NCBI GenBank assembly: GCA_020627925.1
Contig: JAHDFY010000001.1
Location: forward strand, 189,297 to 253,296
Origin: a bacterium
GTDB lineage: Bacteria; Patescibacteriota; Gracilibacteria; Absconditabacterales; Absconditicoccaceae
Length of the DNA: 64,000 bases
Direction: 5' to 3'
The notes below the pieces were generated by a model that did not search any database, was not told the origin of the DNA, and saw only the letters and a list, made by a program, of their open reading frames with translations. Of the stretch, positions 40,124-50,427 are shown piece after piece (position 1 is the first letter of the stretch; the number at the start of each line of letters is the position of its first letter). The position numbers and the translations under genes are program-made.

Positions 40124-40157
40124 AAGAGTTGCGGTACCTCCGTAACTCTTTTTGTTT
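40124..40157 (+). terminator. Terminator right after the UGA of the 308-aa gene
   Basis: Stem AAGAGTTGCGG / CCGTAACTCTT (one G-T pair) followed by TTTTTGTTTTTTT. Confidence 0.88.
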
Positions 40158-40271
40158 TTTTGCGCTGTTGTTACATGTTAACAACACTATACAAAAAAAA
40201 TAATTGAAAAATATGTCAAGTGTTGATATGATACTTACGTAAACAAAACTGTTAATAAAATTATAACTACA

Positions 40272-41075
40272 ATGAAAAATTTATCATTATTTCTGTTGTT
40301 TTTCTCTTATTGTGTTGTTGTTAATGCGCAGGATAGTATAAAACAATATCCATTTGTGTTTCAATTTAATCTTATTAATCAAACAGGAGCGCACGCACCT
40401 CGTATTGCTGCTCAAGTAGGAAAAACATCAAGTCATGTGATTGAAGTGGATTTTGTTCTTCGTCATAAAAAAGGAACGTTTGCTTCTATTTTTGTGTCAA
40501 AATGCTTGTCGCAAATAACAAATCCTACAATACACAATCCTTTCGCGGATTACCTAATGTTCACAGTGGGACATACAATAAAACACAAAAAATTTGTATT
40601 TGTTCCCAATCTTGCTTATCTTGCTCCAGGAGGATCACAGTATGTTAATTTTGCAGTAGAAAAAGGCTTATTTATTGCAAGCGTACACAATCGTTACCTC
40701 ATTAATCAGCAGATGTCTGTTGGTATCTGGTATAATCATTTTATGTTGGTCAATGATGTCGCTGACACTCATGCACCGATGCTGAGAGTAGATTGGACTT
40801 GGCAACCAACGAGTAAAACAAAAAAACTTGGTACAATAGTGTTACTCGCTTCTTTTGCAGGTGGATACAATAATACGGATCCAAGCATAAATCTTGGTGT
40901 CCAGTATACATCTCCCTTTGTGCCTTTTGGTAAAAAGAGTTTGCTTTCATTAGCAGCTTTTGGCTATGGTTACCAGGATATTTGGAGAGCTGGATCTAAA
41001 ACATTTACTGCCAATATTTTTGGAGGAGGTGTTATTATTTCGATAAAAACGCCCCAGCAAAAAATTGTTAACTAA
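40272..41075 (+). CDS. Secreted beta-rich, outer-membrane-protein-like, 267 aa
   Basis: Signal peptide (1-20, ends VVNAQ) then alternating hydrophobic/polar strands with Gly/Tyr-rich turns (TIVLLASFAGGYNNTDPSIN, LAAFGYGYQDIWRAG, NIFGGGVIISI), which resembles small outer-membrane beta barrels of Bacteroidota. No UGA codon. A membrane barrel makes little sense in a monoderm CPR cell, so import from Bacteroidota is likely. It is 11 bp upstream of the Fis-like gene and may form an operon with it. Confidence 0.6.
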   Translation: MKNLSLFLLFFSYCVVVNAQDSIKQYPFVFQFNLINQTGAHAPRIAAQVGKTSSHVIEVDFVLRHKKGTFASIFVSKCLSQITNPTIHNPFADYLMFTVGHTIKHKKFVFVPNLAYLAPGGSQYVNFAVEKGLFIASVHNRYLINQQMSVGIWYNHFMLVNDVADTHAPMLRVDWTWQPTSKTKKLGTIVLLASFAGGYNNTDPSINLGVQYTSPFVPFGKKSLLSLAAFGYGYQDIWRAGSKTFTANIFGGGVIISIKTPQQKIVN

Positions 41076-41086
41076 AACACAAAATA

Positions 41087-41326
41087 ATGAATTTTAAACA
41101 TGTACGGTTCTTTGAAAAATTACAATTTTTTCTTCAAAATGGTCATGCGTTAATTGATGAGTTTCAAGAACACTTTTCAAATGAAATGACTGAAGAGGAA
41201 AAAGTTGAGAAAGAACTAATCGAAAATGTCCTACAAAAAACACAAGGAAAAAGAAAAGATGCAGCAAAACAGCTTGGTATAAGTGAAAGAACACTATACC
41301 GCCGCATCAAAAAATACAATATATAG
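41087..41326 (+). CDS. Fis-type helix-turn-helix protein, 79 aa
   Basis: The C-terminal half (IENVLQKTQGKRKDAAKQLG then ISERTLYRRIKKYNI) is the Fis-family DNA-binding helix-turn-helix found at the end of NtrC-type regulators and in Fis. The N-terminal half is a short helical segment without an AAA domain. A stand-alone HTH of this type may regulate the gene just upstream. No UGA in this short gene. Confidence 0.8.
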   Translation: MNFKHVRFFEKLQFFLQNGHALIDEFQEHFSNEMTEEEKVEKELIENVLQKTQGKRKDAAKQLGISERTLYRRIKKYNI

Positions 41327-41335
41327 TACATTTAT

Positions 41336-41373
41336 TAAGGCCATACAAGTTTTTATTGGGTGGCTTTTTTTTT
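41336..41373 (+). terminator. Weak terminator after the Fis-like gene
   Basis: GGCCA/TGGC pairing with a long loop followed by nine T. Confidence 0.45.
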
Positions 41374-41429
41374 GTTGATTTTGTGGCAAATAGCTTGATT
41401 CTATAGCATAAACAAGCATACATAAGATC

Positions 41430-42143
41430 ATGAAAACAATAACAATAAATAATTTCACTATTCCAGTTCGCCTTACTGCAAGCGCAAGAAGGAAGAGAAG
41501 TATCGCAATGCAGATTGATCAACAATGAGTGCATATTCGCACGCCGCTTCGTTTTCGCATGCAAGATGTCGATGCTTTTTTGCAAAAAAAACAACATCGA
41601 ATCCTCAAACATTGGCAAAAGGCTCAACAAAAAGCGACTATTACCAATGATTTTGTCAAAGGCGATGCTATTCCTTTTTTGGGAAAAAATTATCCATTAG
41701 ACCTCGTTCACGGTTGATCGACAAAATGATCGTTGGAGCTTCTCCATGATCGTTTTCAGCTTACCCTCCCAAAAAACACAAATGAATCACAAATAGGCGA
41801 GTTGATGCAAAAATATCTCAAAAAACGATACATGCAACAGTCAAAAGAAATAATTTCTCGTGAAGTGATACGCTGTGAAAAAGAATTTGGATGTAGCGTG
41901 CAAGAAATATATATCAAAAACTATAAAGCAAAGTATGGTCAATGTATATGACAAGAAGTATTTTTTAGTTACAAAATTGTGCAGTTTCCTCTTTGTATTA
42001 TCAGGCATATTGTTTGTCATGAGTTGGCTCACATTGAACACAAAAACCATGGTCCACATTTTAAGGCACTACTTCGTCAAATGGACCCAGAAACTCCAAA
42101 ACATGAGCAACGAATACGTGAAAATGGAATTATGCTTGAATAA
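41430..42143 (+). CDS. YgjP/SprT-like zinc metalloprotease, 237 aa
   Basis: Open only with UGA as Gly. The N-terminal half contains SARRKRSIAMQIDQQGVHIR, which matches the YgjP-like (DUF45) pattern, and FLGKNYPLDL. The zinc motif HELAHIEHKNHGPHF (HExxH plus a distal His) is at about 200-214, ending RENGIMLE. The family is predicted metal-dependent hydrolase; substrate unknown. Stand-alone unit. Confidence 0.88.
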
Positions 42144-42168
42144 AAAAAGTCTGCATCAAAGCAGACTT
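42142..42168 (-). terminator. Terminator of the 43-aa membrane protein / YbjQ unit
   Basis: Perfect stem AAGTCTGC / GCAGACTT followed on the minus strand by seven T; its right arm includes the minus-strand stop codon. Confidence 0.75.
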
Positions 42169-42298
42169 ACACCATTACAATAAATATCATAGAAAACGCC
42201 CATGTAATTCATCCTATAATGATACTCGCAACAATAATTGTTGCTAGAATTATCCCAAAAGGAGAATTTTCTCGAGTGGATTTGGGTACTATAGCCAT
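42167..42298 (-). CDS. Small membrane protein, 43 aa
   Basis: Open only with UGA as Gly. MAIVPKSTRENSPFG precedes one long hydrophobic helix with a Gly pair (IILATIIVASIIIGG, second Gly UGA) to the end. It starts 10 bp after the YbjQ-like gene on the same strand and ends at a terminator, so the two form a unit. Family unknown. Confidence 0.55.
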
Positions 42299-42308
42299 AA
42301 ATGAGAAA

Positions 42309-42626
42309 TTATTTACTAAATGATACTGCTGTTCCTGAGGCAGTAACCATGAGCATACCACTTCTGATGGTTTCATAGTCTATATCAACACCAACAATTG
42401 CATCTGCACCATGTTGTTCTGCTTGTTGTTTCATCTCGTGTAATGCTGTTTCTCTTGCATCAGATAGTGCTTTTTCGTAAGCACCCGATCTCCCTCCAAA
42501 AAAGTCAGTGAAGCTAGCAAAAACATCTTTGATAACATTTGCTCCGACAATTACTTCACCAGTAACGATGCCTTTGTATGCGCTAATTTTGTGATTTTCG
42601 ATGGTTGCTGTAGTGGTAATAATCAT
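42309..42626 (-). CDS. YbjQ/UPF0145 family protein, 105 aa
   Basis: [60 protein letters not shown] and [15 protein letters not shown] are the conserved blocks of the YbjQ (UPF0145) family, a small pentamer of unknown function with heavy-metal-binding-like fold. Complete and of normal length. No UGA. Confidence 0.93.
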   Translation of the reverse strand: MIITTTATIENHKISAYKGIVTGEVIVGANVIKDVFASFTDFFGGRSGAYEKALSDARETALHEMKQQAEQHGADAIVGVDIDYETIRSGMLMVTASGTAVSFSK

Positions 42627-42774
42627 TTTTTATAAGTAATGGTAAAAACTAACATAACTATAGTATTTTTTGCTATAAAATCAAATAAATACACACAAAA
42701 ATCGATAACAAATAATGCTGTTTTTGTCGGTAGTTTAGTTATAACAATGGTAGTTTTTATTGAATCAATTGATT

Positions 42775-43677
42775 ATGAGAATGATCCTATCATTGTGACA
42801 CAAGTCAAAAGCGTTGGTACAATATTTTTTCTATGTGGTGGGGCTTTTTCTTTTGTTGATTTATGGTGCTATACGGTTTTTCTTCTTTTTTGAAGAATAT
42901 TATATCCTTGATGATCAAAGATTAGAAAGCGCGATACAAGAAATCCACCCTGAATCATATGTCGATTATTTTGAATGAAGTGGACACACTATTCGTTATG
43001 TGTCTATATGACCAAAAACAGGTCAAGTGCTGTTTCTCATTCACTGATCACCATGAAATATTGGTAATCGAAGAAGGCTGCGACACGAAAAATCGCTTTA
43101 TTCTCGCTATAGAATTGTTGCACCCGATCGTCTTGGCCATGGAAAATCAGCACCGGGTGATGCGCATGAAGACATAGGAATACAGTCCCAATCTTTATTT
43201 GCTTTGTTGGAGAGCCAGTCAGATAAGCAAGCAAAGCCTGTTGTGTTAGGACATTCATATGGTGCGCCTATTGCAGCATCTATGGCAATTCATCACAGTA
43301 ATGCTTTGGATAGTGTGGTTCTTGCTGCTTGAGCACTAGATCCTGAACGTGAAGTATATTGGGAAATTGCCAAAGTAATGTATGTACCATGAGTAAGACA
43401 TCTATTGCCTTTTCGAGCACGAGTTGCCCATAGAGAAAAACACACTCATGCAGTGCAACTCACAAAGCATATGGAGGATCTGAATCGCATTAGTATACCA
43501 GTCTATGCTATTCATGGGACAGATGATATACTCGCACCTTATGAAAATGTTTATTTTTTGCAGAAACATATTGATCCCGAGCTATTAACCGTTGTGACAA
43601 TTGAGCAAGGAGATCATTTTCAACCATTCAGTGCAGTCGATGAACGACTATCTTTATTGCAAAACTTGCCACAATAA
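42775..43677 (+). CDS. Alpha/beta hydrolase with N-terminal membrane anchor, 300 aa
   Basis: Starting at AUG 42775 (or 42781), a hydrophobic segment (VVGLFLLLIYGAIRFFFFF) is followed by an alpha/beta hydrolase fold: oxyanion loop LFLIHGSPGNIGNRR, nucleophile elbow VVLGHSYGAP (Ser), acid AIHGTDDILAPY and catalytic His in EQGDHFQPF. Several glycines, including the one in IHGSPG, are UGA. The overlapping frame from AUG 42639 is longer at its start but has no homology and is rejected. Substrate unknown. Confidence 0.85.
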
Positions 43678-43695
43678 CAGTAAAAATACCACAAT

Positions 43696-43732
43696 AAAAA
43701 AAAGCCTACACCGATTCGGTGCATGCTTTTTG
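43696..43732 (+). terminator. Terminator of the hydrolase gene
   Basis: Stem AAAAAGC-CACCG / CGGTG-GCTTTTT with small mismatches, followed by T-run; also usable by the convergent gene. Confidence 0.75.
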
Positions 43733-43743
43733 TATGCTGTATA

Positions 43744-44124
43744 CTATTCTTCATCAGGGTAAAAAGGGCTTTTAGGGCTTTTTCCTATGATGTTGTTTTC
43801 TCCTAGCCAAATTTTTTGGCTGTTAACTGTTTTTTGAAAATGCTCAATAGCTAACGACAAAATGAATCTTTTATACTGAAACATTTTTTCGTCCAATGTA
43901 TCTATTTGTGACTCTAGCGTTTTTTCTATTAAATAGGTACAAGTGTCCAAAAATGGACTAAATTTAACTAAAGATGAGTCTGGATATAACTCCTTTATCT
44001 CGTTAAAATCTTCTTTTATTGAAAGATAGTTCTTTGTCATTGATTCTACCTCTTTCTTATGATCTAAAGTACAAGAAGTTAGTATAAAAAATAAGAAAAA
44101 GGTCGTAAGAATTGATGTTTTCAT
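43744..44124 (-). CDS. Lipoprotein, Bacteroidota-like, 126 aa
   Basis: AUG 44124 gives a lipoprotein signal MKTSILTTFFLFFILTSC with the lipobox Cys at residue 18. The mature part is a charged helical protein (KEVESMTKNYLSIKEDFNEI). A longer frame from 44187 adds an unlikely N-terminus. No UGA codon. Function unknown. Confidence 0.65.
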   Translation of the reverse strand: MKTSILTTFFLFFILTSCTLDHKKEVESMTKNYLSIKEDFNEIKELYPDSSLVKFSPFLDTCTYLIEKTLESQIDTLDEKMFQYKRFILSLAIEHFQKTVNSQKIWLGENNIIGKSPKSPFYPDEE

Positions 44125-44229
44125 AATTTTTTTTATTTTATTTACAATATTTAGGGGGTGTAAAAGTATGATACACAAAACAAACACAAAGTCAACACAA
44201 AATTAATACACTTTTCTATATTTATGTGA

Positions 44230-45597
44230 TTAGTGGTGAGACGATTGATAATGGCTTTGACTCTCATAATATCTTTGTTTTGCTTTTTTTGACCATAGAT
44301 AGTGGTCCAAGATTGGAGAGGCATATCATAAGTCATTGTTGAGCGGGTCGTGAATACAACGAGGATCAACGTGAGAGAGTTCGGGGATATATTTTTTGAT
44401 GTAAAGACACTCAGGATCAAAACGTTTTGATTGCAACAAGGGGTTAAAAATTCTCAGTGGCTTGGGATCAGCTCCAACGGATGCAGACCATTGCCAACTT
44501 CCTAGATTAACATTGCTGTCGTGGTCGAGTAGATAACGCTCGAATTCTTTCATACCATGACGCCAATCCATGATCATATCTTTGCACAAAAAAGATGCAA
44601 CGACCATTCTCACTCTATTGTGCATCCAGTTTTCTTGCCTTAATTGCCTCATTCCCGCATCAACGAGAGGATAACCAGTCATCCCTGTTGATCGTTTGTG
44701 TAGTCGTTCCTCATTGTTTTCTCGTTGTATATAGCGTCTTTTGGCCAAAAATTCTTCTTGTCTTGTCTCAGGAAAATGAAAGGCAACATGATGCCAAAAT
44801 TCTCTTCGCCCCAATTCTTTGATAAATGTCTCATATCAAGATAACTCACGAGATTTTTTTGCCTTATTTCTTACTGTTTGATAAATTTTTCTTATGGAAA
44901 CCAGTCCCATTCTAATATAAGGAGAAAGAGTCGACGTTCATGCGATACTTGGAGTATTTCTGGTTTCATGATACGATTCGTAGTCAAACTGTTCGAGCAT
45001 ATCTTTTCGTCCATTAATCTGCCAATGAGTCATGATTCATTTATCCAAATGAGCAAATGCTTCCTGGTTGTGATGAACAAATGCAGGACTCTGTATCTGT
45101 GTAATAACTTTAGGCTCGTAATGAGCATATTTTTCTTTGGCTAACTGAAGCCATTTTTTTGAAAAAGGTGTATACATTTTGTATGGTTTGATTTCGTCAG
45201 GCTCGACAAGCAAAAAATCATTCCATTCTTTGTACAGCACATCATTGCTACGACACCACTGGCGCATATGACTGTCTCTTGTTAATGATCCGATCCCATA
45301 GGATTTGTTTCGATAGATTGCATCGCACTGATATTTTTTGACTAATTGAGGATACAATTCCTTGGACTTACCATAATACACATGCAAATACGATCCACAT
45401 TGACGAAGCTGCCTATCTAGTTGCTCAAGTGATTGCTGCAAAAAATCCAATCTTTTGTCGTGAGGAGGAAATTGTGCCAGTATTGTTTCATCCAAAATAA
45501 AAACAGGAACGATGTCACGACTTTCTTGTATTGCATAGTACAGTCAGACATTGTCGTCTATCCTTATATCCTGACGAAAAACAAAAAGAGTTCTCAT
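44230..45597 (-). CDS. phr: Deoxyribodipyrimidine photolyase (class I type)
   Basis: 455 residues. The N-terminal antenna domain begins MRTLFVFRQDIRIDDNVGLY (family form LVWFRxDLRxxDN). The FAD domain contains ELGRREFWHHVAFHFP, GYPLVDAGMRQLRQENWMHN and SNVNLGSWQWSASVGADP, the photolyase signature. Glycines at several family positions are UGA. It repairs UV-induced pyrimidine dimers with blue light. Transcribed away from the second photolyase; start points are 136 bp apart. Confidence 0.95.
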
Positions 45598-45733
45598 GAA
45601 ATAATAATAATGCTACATAAATGGTAATGTTTTTTATACGCTTCTGGTTTTTGTAAACAACCAAATTGCGACATTCTGTTTGATAGATGATGATAATTTT
45701 TATAGTTAGTATTGTTTATATTTGCGATAACCA

Positions 45734-47224
45734 ATGATAGTGCAGTGGATTTTGTATAATCAGTGCGGGACAAGCTGTATTGATAAAAATGTTGACAAAG
45801 TGCTCTATCTCAACAATGATAGCTCACCAGTTTCTCCTATTGGAGCATTACATTTTCATCTTTTGTCTCGTCTCTATTCCTATGCTATTGGATATAATTT
45901 TATTATAGAACTGGCAAATTCTTGAACAGATGCACAATTTCATCAGGTAACAAACTACAAAGAATTCTGGATTCGTTACTGTCTCGAACATAATATTTCT
46001 ACTATCAAAGTGATGGAGTCGAGCGAGCCTTTTTTGCAACAATTCATCATAGATATACAACAAGAGCTTGCAAAAAAATCCATTGTAGTAGATATAGTTC
46101 CTAATAATCAATTTCTCATATCTCACGATTTGTTTTGCAAAAAATACAACAAACCTCCCATAATGGAGTATTTTTATCGTCGAATGAGAAAGAAAACAGG
46201 AATATTAATGGAAGGAGAGATACCTTGTTGAGGAAAGCGAAACTATGATAAAGAAAATAGAAAGTTTGATTCCTCTTTTGTTGATCATGAGCATTGTACG
46301 TTCTTGCCTAGTGAATGACGAAAGAAAGCATGTAATCATTACCAAGCAGAAGTACGTGAATATGAAAACAGACATGGAACACTACAACAAAACTACCCTA
46401 CCAGCCGTCATGAATCTTTGTCACTGTTGCAATATTTTGTTGAGCATACTATCGATAGATTTGGTGAGTTGGAAGACGCGATGTACGATACGAGTGACTT
46501 TGTGCATCATTCATTGTTGTCGGTTTCTCTTAATTTTTGACTATTGGAACCAAGGGAGGTTATTGACGCAATTGAAAATGCACCCACAGCAATCAATAAT
46601 AAAGAATGATGTATTAGGCAAATACTTGGTCGAAGGGAGTATATGTATCACTGGTATATGTTTTATAAGGAGACTATTTATGAACAAAATTTTTTTGCGC
46701 ACACAAAAAAAATTCCTGATTGGTTTTGGTGGCCTCAAAAAACATGAGTCGAAATGAATTGTCTCAATACCGTTCTCAAAAGAGTGAGTCGTTGAGGGTA
46801 TTCTCATCATATAGAGCGTTTGATGATTGTAGGTAACTTTAGTCTTCTTGTTTGATTTCACCCACAAGAAGTCACTAAATGGTTTCGAGAGCAATATGTT
46901 GATGCGTTCGAGCGAGTGGTGACACCCAATGTGATGGGTATGTCACAATTTGCTGATGGGGGAAATCTTGCAACAAAGCCATATGTTGCATCGGCAAACT
47001 ATGTCAACAAGATGTCAAACTATTGTGCATGATGCAAGTACGATCCTAAACAAAAATATGGACCCGATGCATGTCCTCTCAACTATCTGTATCGAAACTT
47101 TATCAATAAGCATCAAGAGATGCTCAAAAAATGAAGACAACGTTTTATTGTTAATCAGTTAGAAAAAATAGATAGAGAGGCTATCACGAAGCAAAGCGAG
47201 GACTTCATCGCAAAGATTTGATAG
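45734..47224 (+). CDS. FeS-cluster photolyase-related protein (FeS-BCP / CryPro type), 496 aa
   Basis: The C-terminal half has VVTPNVMGMSQFADGG, KPYVASANYVNKMSNYCAGC and GPDACPLNYLYRNFINKH with the Cys set (CxxC plus later Cys) that binds the 4Fe-4S cluster in this family, whose members include (6-4) photolyases. The N-terminal DUF523-like/antenna half is degenerate but continuous. At least twelve UGA codons. The gene ends UGA-UAG. The divergent neighbour is a class I photolyase, so the cell has two UV repair enzymes. Confidence 0.88.
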
Positions 47225-47290
47225 ATATGGTGAGGTAATTTACTACAATGAAAAAACAAACAAGATATTTATTTATCACAAACAACAATA

Positions 47291-48637
47291 ATGACTTTTG
47301 AATTTGAAAAGCTTACGATACTTCGTGATGCAATTGTTGCTCATGATTCCCAAAAATATAAGCAAAAAGACCCTTTTGCGATGAAACAAGAATTAGCAAT
47401 TGATGTCAATGGTTTACACACTGACGAGATGGAAAAACTTTTTGTGCAAATAGCTGCGATGACGCCCACGACGGTGGATAAAACGTTCTGGAATCAACTT
47501 TATTCTTGAAGAATTCCAGAAGGAACTATTGCAGAAATGTTAGCATGCTATATGAATAATTCTATGTACACTTTCAAAGTATCATGAATACAAACACTGA
47601 TAGAAAAGGCAGTAATTGATCATATGTTAGCAAAAATTGGTTATCACGATGGTGATGGAACTTTTGCTGCTGGTGGATCGATGTCTAATATGGTTGCTAT
47701 GCTTGTAGCAAGAAATGAAAAAGTAGCGAACTGTAAAGAGTTGTGATTGCAAAATAATAGTTTGGTAGCCTACACTTCCGATCAAGGGCACTATTCTGTA
47801 AGAAAAAATGCTGGTATTTTGGGGATGGGAAGAGATTCTGTGAGAGCTGTTCCATCAGATGGACAAGGAAAAATTCGCCTTGATGCATTACAAGTAATGA
47901 TCAACGAAGACATTGCTGCATGAAAAATACCCTACCTTCTTAATCTTACAGCAGGAACAACGGTATTAGGTGCATATGATCCTATACAAGAGGCTGTTGC
48001 TATAGCAAAAAAATATGATATGTGGACGCATGTTGATGCTTCACGAGGAGGTGGAGTATTACTTGCACAAGAACATAAGCATAAGATGCAAGGAGTGGCG
48101 CAGGCAGATTCGTGCACATGGAATCCTCACAAAATGATGGGAGTTCCATTGAGTGCATCTGCATTATTGGTCAAGAAAAAGTGAATAATCAACAAACATT
48201 TGTCCGAGTGAGCAACGTATTTGTACCAATCAGATGACGATGATCTAAATCTGGGAAACAAATCGCTCCAATGCGGTAGAAGAAATGATGCTCTTAAGGT
48301 GCGAGCTGCTCGAAAAAAACTATGAGATGCAGGGTATGAAGCAAGAGTTGTCAAGCAATTTGCAATGGTACAGCAAGCTCTTAAGCGTATAGAAGAATCT
48401 GATCTGTTTGCATTAGTGCTCAAACCCGAATGCCTCAACGTATGCTTTTCTATTAAAGGGCATCAAGCAGATGAGATATGTGGCGGGCTTTATCATCAAA
48501 ATTTACTCAAAGTCGGCCACTGATCGCGAAATGGAAAGACATTCGTGAGACTTGTGTGCGTCAATGCTGAGTTGGATACGCAAGGAGTCGATTTCTTTTT
48601 TGACACATTACTAGAATATTTATGAAACCAATCCTAA
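47291..48637 (+). CDS. PLP-dependent decarboxylase (group II), probable cysteine sulfinate/glutamate-type, 448 aa
   Basis: The core has DGTFAAGGSMSNMVAMLVAR, AYTSDQGHYSVRKNAG, GTTVLGAYDPI, WTHVDASRGGGVLL and the PLP-lysine motif TWNPHKMMGVP, in the order of group II decarboxylases (glutamate, cysteine sulfinate, aspartate, aromatic amino acids). About ten UGA codons are needed to keep it open. Its 3' end overlaps the cysteine dioxygenase gene by 16 nt, which suggests cysteine sulfinate as substrate and hypotaurine as product. The substrate is inferred from context only. Confidence 0.88.
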
Positions 48638-49077
48638 CTCTCGATGAGCTGTTTGACCACATTGGAAATCGTCTTGCTTCTTGAAAATCTCTCGAATCAT
48701 GTGTAGAAATAGTCAAAGCATACACATGAAATGACTGGCAGGAATACAAAAAATTTTCAACTGAATCCTATGTACGTCAACAATTGAAAGTGAGTGAAAG
48801 TCATGAATTCGTGTTGATTTGCCGATCTCCAGGACAAGGTTTTCCTCTTCATGATCATGCTCAAGGAGGATGTATCTACCACAGTTTGGAGTGACAAATT
48901 CTAGAATCACGTACAGACCTACAAAAAAAGCCACTCTCGGTGAAGCAATTAATGGCAGGAGAGTCAGTATATATAGACAACACTTTATGATATCACGCTA
49001 TTGCAAATACATCAACACAAAATGCAGTCACCTTGCATATTTATACTCCGCCTGGTTACCAGTCACAAATACAATAA
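48622..49077 (+). CDS. Cysteine dioxygenase type I
   Basis: 151 residues, cupin fold. The iron-binding histidines are in FPLHDHAQGGCIYHSLEG and the third in GYHAIANTS, followed by AVTLHIYTPPG (family form SLHVYSPP). It oxidises cysteine to cysteine sulfinate. Four UGA codons. It starts inside the decarboxylase gene, so the two are coupled. Shorter than the 200-residue animal enzyme, but bacterial ones are of this order. Confidence 0.85.
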
Positions 49078-49188
49078 GCTGCTCTTTTGAAGGGCCTTTT
49101 CTTTGTTTACATCGTATTGACTTATTGGTAAATTTAAGTAAAATATTGTTTGTCAGTGTAAACATATTTTATTATAAATAGTATTCTT

Positions 49189-50343
49189 ATGCGCCAATAT
49201 GAGAAGGTGGATCTTGACCAGCCAGAAATTAAGAAAATCGGAGATCAGCTTTATCAAACATATGGAGAAAAACTAACGATCTTTAAGCATGGACCAGATC
49301 AAGATAAAATTAAGTCAAACTTAGTCGGTGTTTTGCAATTTTCGGGTTCTGATCTAAACTATATAAAAGCATTTACTACAGATGAAGTAAAACGTTGAAA
49401 AAGTGAGTTAGAAATCATTAATACTTTTAATGATTTTGCTGATAAAAATGGTACTTTTCATCGTTGACCAGAAATTATTGCAGTGGAAGAACAATTGCCA
49501 GAACAGCCATTTCATTTTATTATGAAAGATGTGACTGCCAATGGAGTAAAAAAAGTTGATTTCCCTTCTTCGGATATCGAGACGCTTTTACCAAATTTTC
49601 AACAATTTAGAAAAGAAATTGAGGAGTTTGGAAAATACTCAAACTATATGACTGCGGTGGGTCCCAAACAAAAGCTTCAGTATTCACTCAATTATGCAAA
49701 TAAGGTAGAAGGCAACAAAAAGGTGTTGAAATACTTCAACACACTAGCTTTCTATAATGGTGTACAAAAAAGATTGCAGACAGTTTATAAATTGTTCAAA
49801 ATACTAAAATGGCATAAGAAAGGAAAACAAAAAGTAGATGATACCATTGATGGTTCTACACTATCTGCAATGAAAATTGCTTCAAAGTTTCATGCTCTAG
49901 CTAATACTATTTCTGCTTTTGATTATGAATATAGTACTGGAAGGTATTTTGGATGACACGTTTTTGATAATGGAAGATTGCTTGATTTTGATAATGTCTG
50001 ACCGCAGGTTGCTGGAACAGACGCTATCTATGTAATGCGGTCAAACACTCTTTTAGCGGTGCATGAATATGAAAGTTATGACAAACGAAGAAATGATGCA
50101 CAAAGGCGATATGATGTATTGTTAGATACAACATGAAATGAACAACAAGCAAACATATTACTTTTTCAAAAATTGATAGGTACTATTTATTCAGACTATG
50201 CTCATGCTATGATATTGCCACACAAAATAAAAGACTTCGAGCAAAAACATCCTGGTATTGATGCAGTGGAAAATGCTCATAAGGGGATAAAACGAAATTA
50301 CGCATTACTCAAAGAACTCTATTTTTCCAACACAACTTCATAA
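49189..50343 (+). CDS. Kinase-like (phosphotransferase fold) hypothetical protein, 384 aa
   Basis: The N-terminal lobe shows VGVLQFSGSDLNYIKAF and FHFIMKDVTANGVKKVDF, reminiscent of the nucleotide-binding lobe of aminoglycoside/choline-kinase-type enzymes. The later FGGHVFDNGRLLDFDNVGP resembles their LIDFD metal site. The usual HGDxxxxN catalytic loop is not evident. UGA codes several glycines. A terminator follows. The fold assignment is tentative. Confidence 0.55.
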
Positions 50344-50350
50344 AAAGATG

Positions 50351-50377
50351 AAAACATCCTACTTGGGGTGTTTTTTT
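50351..50377 (+). terminator. Terminator after the kinase-like gene
   Basis: Stem AACATCC / GGGTGTT and seven T. Confidence 0.75.
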
Positions 50378-50427
50378 GATAAAAATTACTATAACAAGAG
50401 AGATTTATACAATGGGTTAATATTATT

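Noticed and set aside
42639-42893. 84-codon plus-strand frame with hydrophobic segments
   Set aside because: It overlaps the N-terminal part of the alpha/beta hydrolase gene in another frame, shows no homology, and is not needed to explain the region.
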